The notes under the pieces are model-generated. The model had not been told where the DNA came from. It was given only the letters and a program-made list of their open reading frames with translations, and ran no database searches. Position numbers and translations under genes: made by a program. A DNA stretch of 64,000 nt from Ochotona curzoniae (lineage: Eukaryota; Chordata; Mammalia; Lagomorpha; Ochotonidae): NCBI RefSeq assembly GCF_017591425.1, contig NW_024467101.1, positions 9,746,918-9,810,917 on the forward strand. Reading direction: 5' to 3'. Shown piece after piece: positions 56,240 to 64,000 of the stretch (positions are counted from its first letter, which is position 1; each line of letters starts with the position of its first letter).

Positions 56240-56535
56240 AAAAAATGTGTTAATTATCTGAATTTGTTTGAAAGGTAGGGAGAGAGAGAGCGAGAGCACA
56301 TGTGTGCTCCCATCTGCCGATTTACTTCCCAAACACCCGCAACAGTTGGAGTTGGGCAAGCAGATGTCTAGAACTCATTCCAGCTCTCCGACTTGGGAGC
56401 TCGGGCCCAAGTACGTAAGCCATCCCTGCTGCCTCCCAGGGCAGGCATCAGCAGGTGGCTAGAGTCTGAAAGAGAACCGAGACTCCGATCCAGACACTGT
56501 TATGAAGGATGGCGGTGTCCCAGAGGCATCCCCAC
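56240..56535 (-). mobile_element. C-repeat SINE, diverged variant
   Basis: GTTTGAAAGGTAGGGAGAGAG near 56268, GCTCCCATCTGCCGATTTAC near 56305, GCTGCCTCCCAGGGCAGGCATC near 56429. The middle is the CTGCTGC-type variant. Confidence 0.7.
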
Positions 56536-57469
56536 CACCTGCCTTGTTCCAGGACAAGGAGTCACTCAAGACCAGTTCCGGGGCTGGCTCTGTTACTTTC
56601 TGAGTGTGTTTTCACTGCCTGCCTGCAGCAAATGCTGAGCTCATTTACAAACGAATGAATGAGTGAGTGAATGAATGAATCCCAGCCTGGATTCACTGAC
56701 GTGCTAACTGCCTGAGTTCTGTGCTGCTTTTCCCATCACCGAGAGGAAAGTGATGAGCGTGATTGGGGATCTGCAAGGCTGGTTTCCTGTCTTGGAACAG
56801 GAACACACAGGCTCTAACATGCGCTGTGCACCTGCCTGACCTTGATCCTGACTTATTTCGGCATCGCAGCCTCACCTGTACAACAGGTAAGACAGTGATG
56901 CAGGTGCACCACCCTTCGTGGAGGGGGACAACCCCTTTAGATTTCAGAGAGAGCCCCCACCCACATTCTGCCTACAGTACTCCCCTTCGTGTCCTGCAGT
57001 GGGGGTGGCGGGGAGGCTGTGCCACCCCCACTTCCTGGGATCCATGGGGTGAAGTCTGGCTTTGCTTGCAAAGGTGTCATGAAAGCCCTTGCAATTCTCA
57101 GAGCTCTTTGGATTAGAGAAATGAAAAGGCAGGATTGGATCTCCCAGCAGAAGTTTCTTGTGTGGCTTAGCATAAATCAGGCATACCCAATGCTGGCCCA
57201 GGGCTGGGACTGCACCAATGGTTCCCGATTTCTGATCGCATCGGCAGGTGGGTTGTGAGAATGTCAGTGTTAAGATGAAGGTGTCTTGTCCTGACCAGCA
57301 CTGGTTTGCGTTTTTCTGTGGCCTCTTTGCTGAGTGCCAAGGGAGGCAGAGGAGATACTGTGAGGCCACAGTCAGACCGGGGGTCCTCTCTGATCATATT
57401 GCACCCCCTTTGCCCGCATCCTGAGATGGGCTCCCACTTCCATGCCATCCCGTGTTTGGGGGATTGGGT

Positions 57470-57690
57470 AAACTGGATCTCAAAATACAAATGTGCCTAA
57501 TTTAGAAATAAAATCTCTCCAAGCAGCTAGAAATAAAATAAAATGTAATTACTAATGATATTTTAAATGCTGTAGATATTTTATTTTTATTTTAAAAAAA
57601 AATCCCTTAATTTAAAGTGAAGTATGGATTTAATTTGGTTGGGAACACATTAAGCAAAGTATAAAGGAGCCTGGCTCTCAGCAAGGGTCT
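57470..57690. promoter_or_regulatory. Candidate conserved AT-rich element (57.5 kb)
   Basis: GTGCCTAATTTAGAAATAAAATC near 57493, ATGTAATTACTAATGATATTTTAAATGC near 57543, CCCTTAATTTAAAGTGAAG near 57604 and GGATTTAATTTGGTTGGG near 57627. More than 70 percent A/T by eye, unique, flanked by GC-rich DNA. Confidence 0.45.
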
Positions 57691-57784
57691 TCTGTTATCG
57701 CAGAAGGAGACCGGGGGGCTCCTGGGAGACTGGCAGGTGCTGGGAGTGGGAGTGCCTTCCTGGGACCCACTTCCTTGCTCCCTT

Positions 57785-57850
57785 TCTTCCTTCCTTCCTT
57801 CCTTCCTTCCTTCCTTCCTTCCTTCCTTCCTTCCTTCCTTCCTTCCTTCC
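57785..57850. repeat. (TTCC)n microsatellite
   Basis: About 16 perfect TTCC units that abut the tail of a minus-strand SINE starting near 57852. Confidence 0.96.
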
Positions 57851-57851
57851 A

Positions 57852-58100
57852 TTTGTGTATCTGAATAGTAGAGTTACACAGAGACAGAAACATATCTCTG
57901 CTGCTTCACTTCCCAACTAGCCACAACAGCTGGGACCGGGCCAGGCCATAGCCGGGGACTTGGGGTTCCTTCTGAATCTTCCATCAAAGTGCAGGGGCCC
58001 AAACCCTTGGGTCATCTTGCATTGCTTTCGAAGGTGCATCAGTAGGGAGCTGAGTGGGAAGTGGGACAACTGGGACTTGAAACAGTGGCACAAGCGGTAG
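57852..58100 (-). mobile_element. C-repeat SINE
   Basis: GTAGAGTTACACAGAGACAG near 57868, CCCAACTAGCCACAACAGC near 57912, GGGAGCTGAGTGGGAAGTGGG near 58045 and a reversed B-box region GGGACTTGAAAC near 58071. The head end is lost. Confidence 0.88.
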
Positions 58101-58104
58101 AACC

Positions 58105-59035
58105 TTGGGACTGGAGCCACAGGTTCTGACTGCCACATCCTCACCTGGGTGGTACAGGGAATGTCTTGGAACCAGCTCTCCGAGCCTCAGTTTCCCCATC
58201 TGCACCATGCAGGGAGTGCTCATCTCTCAGATCTGGATACGAGTGGGTCTTGATGCACAGCCATATCAGTCTCCATGCCTATCCTTGGCTTGGGTGCAGA
58301 GGGGTGACAGCCAGCAGACCCACACTTGATACGGTAGAAAACACCGGCTCTGAGCCAATTCCCCTTTCTTCTTTCTTCGAAGCTGATGAAACAGAAATGG
58401 CCTTTGTTGGCAATGAGGAATGGAGATACCACCAAGTAGGAAAAAAGAAAAAGATAGCTACTGCTTTGGGGAAGTCACTAATGTCATGACATAGTTTTTT
58501 TTTTTTTTTCTCAGTCCTCTTTCCACATATGCAAAAAAAATTTAAGGATTCTTGAGTTCATATGGCATGATGTTATTTTTTTCAGCTCTTCTTGTGTCAT
58601 GGACAATGCCTTTTGCCAGCCATGCTTGGCTGCAGTTCCCACGGGCTGCACCCCCATCTCCTGTCATCCCCTTTGAAAGGCTGTCCCCTGACCTCAGCCA
58701 GGCTAAGCCACAGAGAACACTGCAGTCCCGAGACCTCCTGACCCCTCAGTTGCTTCTCTCAGCTGAGTCCTGGCAGAAAGGGGACTAAAGAACATCAAAA
58801 TATTTAAGCTCCTCGCTCAAATATTTTTGCTCTCAGACATGCTAGAGAAACTAGGACATCTTAGATTCATTGATTTATTCATGCAAGACGTAATTAAGTG
58901 TTTGCTATATGCAAGGCGATTTGTACTTTCAAAGGGTGAGATGAAGTTTCCATCAGCATAACTGTCGGTCAATCCGTCCGACCCTCTGTCCACCCTTCCA
59001 CCCACTACCCACTGACCATCTGCCCGTTCCTCACT
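58105..59035. other. Unique sequence, no gene
   Basis: A MIR-like CTCAGTTTCCCCATCTGCACC near 58185 and an L2/MIR-like TTGATTTATTCATGCAAGACG near 58870 are the only recognisable traces, with a poly-T run at 58496-58510. Confidence 0.4.
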
Positions 59036-59039
59036 TATC

Positions 59040-59310
59040 TTGCTGCTGTACTGTGTGGCATTCCATCTGCTTCCTGGCCTTCAGCCCAACCCTCCTATGT
59101 GAGATCCCTGACGGACATTTTATCTCTCCCCTGACGTAATGCCTCCTTTCCCTTCATCCCGCGGTGTTGACACCTTGCATCCACCTGCCTTCAAGTCAGC
59201 TGTGAGCTACCTGGAGGCAGAGGTTGAAATTTATTTGTCTCCATGACTCAAGACCAGCACAGAGCTGGGCACAAAGCCATGTCCAGAAGCTGAATCCACT
59301 GAATGAGTAT
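59040..59310 (+). mobile_element. Probable LINE2 3' end
   Basis: CAGCTGTGAGCTACCTGGAGGCAGAGG near 59198, TTATTTGTCTCCATGACTC near 59232 and CAGCACAGAGCTGGGCACAAAGC near 59255 resemble the L2 3' order. Diverged. Confidence 0.5.
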
Positions 59311-59319
59311 CGACTTCAA

Positions 59320-59594
59320 TCCATCCATTATCCATCCATTCGTCCATCTGTATCTGCATGTCCATCCGTTTATGTCCTTCCTTCCAGCCACCAATCCATC
59401 CTTTTCTCTTTCTTCCATCTTTGTGTCAATCAATTCACCTATCAATCCATCATCCAACCACCCATTTATCCATCCTTCTATCATCCATCCGTTCTTTCAT
59501 CTTTTTCACTTTCCATGCTTCCCTCCATTGAACCATCCATCCATCCATCCAACCAACCAGCCAACCAACCAGCCAGCAAGCCGGCTATCTATCG

Positions 59595-59635
<41 letters not shown>

Positions 59636-59650
59636 ACCAGCCATCCACGT
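59320..59650. repeat. (ATCC)n grading into (CCAG)n
   Basis: Degenerate ATCC units from about 59320 to 59550 pass into CCAACCAAC/CCAG repeats. The clean CCAG run is about 59597-59632. Long serine/proline frames on both strands come only from this array. Confidence 0.9.
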
Positions 59651-59654
59651 GCCC

Positions 59655-60500
59655 ACCCAAAACTTTGATCCTTTCCAAAACTGGGGAGCAAATTGCTCCT
59701 CAGCCCTTCTGTCGTCCCCTCTTCCTTTCTTCTCAAAGGCCCGCAGTGTGAGCAGCCACTGTCACTCCACAGAATGCCAGCTGCAGCCCAGTCAGGTGCC
59801 CAGAGCCTGCTCTGGGACCAGATTGGCTTTGGAGGAAGAAAAAAAAATATGTGACCAAATGTTGGAAATCGGGCCTGTGCAGTTCGCACTCCAGGACGCT
59901 GAGCTGGGGGAGATCACACCTCCCTTGGCAAGAAGTTCCTCAGTCTGCCCAGCCGCCTGCTGGGTCCAGGCCCCTCCACTGTTCGCCTCCCCTAGGAGGA
60001 GGGCGGGCTCTGCTGCAGGCTCCTGAGCTGCGGGAAATGATGTCCCAGGTTTATGGGGATTTGAAAGCTGTGGGTGACATTTTGTCTGGGAAGCGTGGGT
60101 ATCCCTCCCATGCCAGGAGTGCCTACCCACAAACCCACCCACCCAGGGAGGTGGTGCCAGGAGGGGAGAAGAGATGGGAATGGAGGACCCACTGAGGTCA
60201 TTCTCTCCTCGAGCTTGTAAAGTCCCGTACCCGCTGGCATAAAGACCAAGAGCAAAGGCGACTCTTCCTCTCCACCTCAGAAACCACGAGGGTGAGGGGG
60301 CAGCACGAGACACCCAGGTTGCACTCCGAAGCTCCTGGAAGGTTCAGGGCCTGTCCAGGAGCCAGCACAGCCCCTGGGGTGCACCCGGTGCCCCAGAAAC
60401 ATGGAGCAGATGCACAAGGAAGGGGATAATTGTGGACGTGGGCTATGGACGTGGGCTATGACCCTGGAGCCATGTCCTGCCTGTACAACATCACTGCAAT
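59655..60500. other. GC-rich unique sequence, no gene
   Basis: One 13-bp direct duplication, GACGTGGGCTATG, lies at 60435-60447 and 60448-60460. Otherwise nothing is assignable. Confidence 0.45.
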
Positions 60501-60506
60501 GTCCTA

Positions 60507-60509
60507 ATT

Positions 60510-60569
<60 letters not shown>

Positions 60570-60760
60570 ACAAGAATGCTTCCATCTGCTGGCTCACTTC
60601 CCAAACACCCTCAGTGGCTAGGACGGAGCCAGGGCCAAATCCAGCAACCAGACACTCACTCCAGGTCTCCCACATGAGTCACAGGATCCCAACCTCACGA
60701 ACCATCACGATTACCATCCTGGGGGGTTTGCATTAGCAGGAAACTCAAGTGAGAAATTAA
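60507..60760 (-). mobile_element. C-repeat SINE with expanded GA array
   Basis: A GA array at about 60511-60567 is followed by CTTCCATCTGCTGGCTCAC near 60579, CCAGGTCTCCCACATGAGTC near 60661 and TTTGCATTAGCAGGAAACTC near 60728. The array replaces the usual short purine-rich tract of the reversed tail. Confidence 0.8.
60511..60567. repeat. (GA)n microsatellite inside a SINE
   Basis: A GA run of about 28 units with one interruption (GAAAGA). Confidence 0.95.
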
Positions 60761-60814
60761 TCTTTTGTTTTTATTTTTTGAAGGATTGAAATTCAGTATG
60801 GCACAGAATCATAG

Positions 60815-61160
60815 CAAAGACCAAATCATCTGTTGAGCGGCAGGAAGGGAGTGAGCAAGCCACAGAGGGAGGCTGAATATCCCCACAATACCAGTCCGTG
60901 GATGAAGAGCCACGCCCCACGTGAGACCAACCACCTGATAGAAAAAGCCTGTGGCAGTCACTTCCCCAAAGGGCACGTGTGCGTGGTCAGGAAGCATAGG
61001 GAAAAGCGTGTGACACCCAAACTGCAAGGTAGCGTTGGGGCCCCACTCCACAAAACCAGTCAAACTGATGACAACACGTGTTGACCAAGACACAGAGCAC
61101 CTAGAACTCTTACGGACAGCACCGTGGAGACCTATTCATCAACACCTGGCATAGCTGGGA
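60815..61160 (+). mobile_element. L1 fragment, strongly decayed
   Basis: GTGTTGACCAAGACACAGAGC at 61078-61098 and CACCTAGAACTCTTACGG near 61098 match the L1 ORF2/3' segment just before the ...GGTGGGAATG region. Upstream words fit with many substitutions. No tail. Confidence 0.55.
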
Positions 61161-61164
61161 ATGC

Positions 61165-61795
61165 ACCCCCTCTCCCAGCCACTGCACCCAGCAGCTGCAA
61201 CCTGAATAGCATTCCTTGCGTAAGGCTGGTACATCTGCTCTCTTAGCCATCACCTCCATCCTGAACCACCCAGGAGCTCTGACAGTGCAGTGGGCCCATC
61301 AATCAATCATTCATGGAACGTTGGCTTAGTTAGCTGTCAGCCGGACATCAGCTGCCTCCACCACAGCAGTGTGGACAGACCTTGCAAAGCAACAAGGGAG
61401 GAAGAGCCACATGTAGATATGATGTGCAACAGTCAGCACGCCCACTGATGGAGGTGGGAACCGGGTCTGGGTGGAGAAAGAAGAAAGATGAGGATGGTTT
61501 AGGGGTGCCCCTACCTCTATTCAAATTACTTAGGTGTTGGAGCTAAGCTGGACTGGCTGGTATGTTCATTTTCCTGCATACATGCCCTACATAAAAATCT
61601 ATTTATTTTTTAATTTAAAAAAATGTGGCCTTGATAAATTGGATTGGGGGGGCGGGGTGCCCTGGGTCCCCGGGGAATTGCCAGGAGGCTTGAGGAGGGA
61701 GAGTTTCCTTCCTTCACACCCCATATGACTCCTCTGAGCCTGCACCAGGCAGAAGAAATCTTTATGGCTTCCCCCCCACCCCCATTCTTCATCTT
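61165..61795. other. Unique sequence, no gene
   Basis: No repeat assigned. A short TTTATTTTTTAATTTAAAAAAATG run at about 61600-61624 and two C/G-rich homopolymer-like tracts near 61645-61660 and 61770. Confidence 0.4.
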
Positions 61796-61799
61796 TCCT

Positions 61800-62335
61800 T
61801 TCCCTTGGCCTAGAGCTATTGTACATATGCAAATAATGCGGCGATGTCAGCTATTGAGGCAAACTGGGCTATTTATAGCAGGAATCTTACAGCAGTTATC
61901 ACAGCCGCTGCACATTTGAGAAACCCGAAGCAGACACACACGCGCAAGCACGCACACACACACACGCACACACACACACACACACGCGCGCGCACACACA
62001 CGCACACACACGTAACGCCCTCCGCACGGAGCCTAATTTTTTTCTCTCTGGGATATAAATTTCCCATCCCATCGCAGTCCGGGCCGTCGCATGCAACATT
62101 GATTGTCTGTTATATTACATTTATTAAGAAGTGATAACTTGTAATAATTGGATGTTAAATTAAAGAACTCTCTCCTAGTTATTGCCGTCTCAATTATAAC
62201 TGTCGTGGGCTGGCAGTTATAATGATATATGAGGGTTGTATTTTATGCAGCCGAGCATGACCTGGTGAGTAATATTCCCCCAGCCATGGGGGCACTCATG
62301 CACTCCCTCGCTCCTAATGCCTTGCCTTAGTGCTC
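61800..62335. promoter_or_regulatory. Strong candidate conserved non-coding block (61.8-62.3 kb)
   Basis: An octamer ATGCAAAT at 61827-61834 is followed by AATGCGGCGATGTC. GGGCTATTTATAGCAGG lies near 61867 and CAGCAGTTATCACAGCCGC near 61893. After the CA/CG array come GAGCCTAATTTTTTTC near 62029, ATTACATTTATTAAGAAG near 62114, GTAATAATTGGATGTTAAATT near 62142 and an inverted repeat at 62193-62223. CpGs are retained (CCGTCGCATGC near 62083, GCAGCCGAGC near 62247). Best regulatory candidate in the window, by composition only. Confidence 0.6.
61937..62012. repeat. (CA)n/(CG) compound microsatellite inside a candidate element
   Basis: CA units interrupted by CGCG steps, for example ACACACGCGCGCGCACAC near 61980. 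An alternating purine-pyrimidine run able to form Z-DNA in principle. It splits the candidate regulatory block. Confidence 0.93.
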
Positions 62336-62339
62336 TATT

Positions 62340-62640
62340 GGAATATTAAGTTTCTGCAAGCCTGTGGTGCCGGAATCCCACCCCGGAGCGCGGCGGGCTC
62401 CTTGGTGGACACCCCCTCCGGCAACCCTCCCCCGCTCCTGCTGCTCTTCTTTGGTCCAAGTCCAATTCATTTCGGCTTTGTTTTATGGTTATAGGAATCG
62501 GGTTTATTTGGTGAGTTATAAAGTCGTAAAATGCGGGCGAGAGCGTGTTTGTGGTTTTGCTGGGAGAGACGCAGCTCCTGCAATTAGCTCTCGGGTCCAT
62601 GTGTCAGTGCGCAAGGGCCAGAGGGAGGTTGGGAGAGGCA
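62340..62640. promoter_or_regulatory. CpG-rich continuation of the 62-kb block
   Basis: CCACCCCGGAGCGCGGCGGG near 62380, then CCAATTCATTTCGGC near 62461, GGTTATAGGAATCGGG near 62488, GTTATAAAGTCGTAAAATGCGGGCG near 62515 and GCAATTAGCTCTCGGG near 62580. Repeat-free with many CpGs; could be a weak CpG island or part of the same regulatory element. Confidence 0.4.
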
Positions 62641-62644
62641 GGGG

Positions 62645-63220
62645 CAATGGGCTCTGCTCAGTTAGAAGGATGCGATGGGGGCGGCTGTGGGGCTGTCAGG
62701 TAGGGAGTTGGCTGTGTCTGTGCAGGGGTGCTGTGGAAAGGAACCTGGTGGCTTCCAGGGTCTGGGATTTGGGGTGGGGGGGGGGACTGCTCAGTGGCAT
62801 TTCAAGCATTGGCCAATGACTCACACTTCTGGCTCCTGCACGGGTAGGAGGGAACTGGCTGCAGTAGGATTGCAGGTTAGTGTGGCCAGCAGCTTCTGGC
62901 ACATTCCTGGAGGTCCCTGAAGCTCTGGACCCGGTGCAGGACATGGTCCTCAGGGCACACTCCAGCTCATTCCACCTTGTGTGTCCCAGGGCTACTGTAA
63001 CAAATGATAGCAAACAGTGGCAGTGATGGATGAGGGAGACACAACTCCCTTCCTCCCGGGAGCCAGGCGTGGAAGACTAAGGTGGCAGCGGGTTCCAGCC
63101 CCGCCAGCCAGAGGCTATCCAACAGAATGGTTCCCTCTGGAAGCTCCAGCTGCTCCTTGGCTAGGGGCTGTATCCCCCCCGGCCTCTGTCTCTACCCTCA
63201 CAAGGTGGTCTTCTATCTGC
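62645..63220. other. GC-rich unique sequence, no gene
   Basis: G-rich tract near 62770-62790. No repeat or gene recognised. Confidence 0.45.
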
Positions 63221-63224
63221 CTTT

Positions 63225-63260
63225 TTGTAAAGATTTATTTGAAAAGCACAGTAACATAGA

Positions 63261-63293
<33 letters not shown>

Positions 63294-63538
63294 TCCATCT
63301 ACTGGCTCACTCCCTAGATGGCTGCAACAGCTGGGGCTACACACCAGGCTGAAGCCAGGAGCCTGGGACGTCCTCCAGTGTCCCACGTGGATGCAGGGGC
63401 CCATGCTCTTGAACCGTCTTCCACTGCTTCCCTGGGTGCATCAGCAGGGAGCTGGTGCACCCGGGACATGAGCTAGCACTCATGTAGTATGCTGGCATCA
63501 CAGGCAGTGGCTTAATCCACTTCAACAGAGCATCAGCC
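63225..63538 (-). mobile_element. C-repeat SINE, full length
   Basis: GTAAAGATTTATTTGAAAAGC near 63227, a CT-rich tract at 63261-63295, CTTCCATCTACTGGCTCACTC near 63292, GCAGGGAGCTGGTGCACCC near 63443 and the reversed head to about 63537. Confidence 0.92.
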
Positions 63539-63884
63539 TGAATTTCCTTCTTTTTAGAAGGATGGCACCTGTTTGATTGAGGGCTTGCCCTCCTTCAGGA
63601 TGATGTCATCTTAGAGCAGCCAAGACCTCCATTTCCAAACAGGGTCATGTTCCGCTCCCCCCACCCGCGGGGAGGTTGGGCCTTCACAGAAATCCTGCGG
63701 AGAGCACAGCTCCCTGCATTCCCACTTGGCGGCTGGGCAGAAGGCGTCCAGGTTCACGCAATGGATCCTGAGCTGGGTTCCAGCAGGTTCTGATACAAGC
63801 ACTTCTGATTTTCTTGTCAAAGTCTAAGTAGTTCCAGGGATCTTTGCTGGAAGGGTCAGTGGGGTGCTCTGGCTCTCACTGGAC

Positions 63885-63990
63885 AAGTACTAGGGCACAG
63901 TGGGTTAAGCCCTGACTGGCGACACTTTCCCAACAGCCTGTGACTTCCTCCATACCCCAACCCAGTACCAGGTCTGAGTCCCTCGGATGC
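63885..63990 (+). mobile_element. Possible C-repeat SINE head
   Basis: CTAGGGCACAGTGGGTTAAGCC at about 63890-63911 resembles the tRNA-related head. The remainder is diverged, or the element continues beyond the window. Confidence 0.4.
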
Positions 63991-64000
63991 CCCTCAGACA

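Noticed and set aside
59320..59650. Regularly spaced repeats that might be read as a CRISPR array
   Set aside because: They are tetranucleotide units (ATCC, CCAG) with no spacers, in mammalian DNA.
60435..60460. 13-bp direct duplication GACGTGGGCTATG
   Set aside because: A single short duplication is a common replication-slippage product. Recorded but not treated as a feature of interest.

Overview
This is a mammalian nuclear DNA window with no gene that I can support. The organism is a lagomorph, most likely a pika (Ochotona) rather than rabbit or hare. The evidence is about three dozen copies of the tRNA-derived lagomorph C-repeat SINE (CSINE). Two of them are nearly identical, young copies (34014-34349 and 40661-41020) with intact target-site duplications. 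That these copies are the pika-type variant is my recollection of the family, not a database match. No bacterial, plasmid or phage feature is present.

The longest open frames (180-258 codons) are all explained by GC-rich composition, simple repeats or SINE sequence. None shows a recognisable domain. The only exon-like object is a short open segment with good splice signals at about 1612-1753, and it stays a candidate.

Layout. 1-9.1 kb: GC-rich unique sequence with several AT-rich conserved-looking islands (4.8, 5.2, 7.0-7.2, 8.87-9.15 kb). 9.4-18 kb: SINE-rich, with a nested SINE pair at 9.5-10.1 kb, a decayed Tigger-like DNA transposon at 13.6 kb and regulatory-looking islands at 12.3 and 15.9 kb. 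18-30 kb: mostly unique GC-rich sequence with a G-rich 17-bp triplication (18.8 kb), dinucleotide arrays and an octamer-motif island (27.26 kb). 30-42.5 kb: SINE-rich, with both young copies and a strong island at 37.0-37.5 kb. 42.88-43.33 kb: one of the best non-coding islands. 44-50 kb: SINE, L2 and L1 ORF2 remnants with islands at 45.7, 46.35 and 49.4 kb. 50.8-56.5 kb: SINE/L1-rich, an island at 51.6-52.1 kb, and an AT-rich segment of degenerate roughly 50-bp repeats at 53.94-54.44 kb. 57.4-64 kb: an AT-rich island, tetranucleotide arrays, and the most extensive regulatory-looking block at 61.8-62.6 kb.

Interpretation (inference). Many short AT-rich, TAAT/ATTA-bearing islands that keep CpGs, set in GC-rich DNA without genes, are what the cis-regulatory landscape of a developmental transcription-factor gene usually looks like. 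I could not identify the gene or the orthologous human locus from sequence alone. All conservation statements are predictions from composition and motifs; no alignment was made. Most repeat boundaries are accurate to about 10-30 bases.
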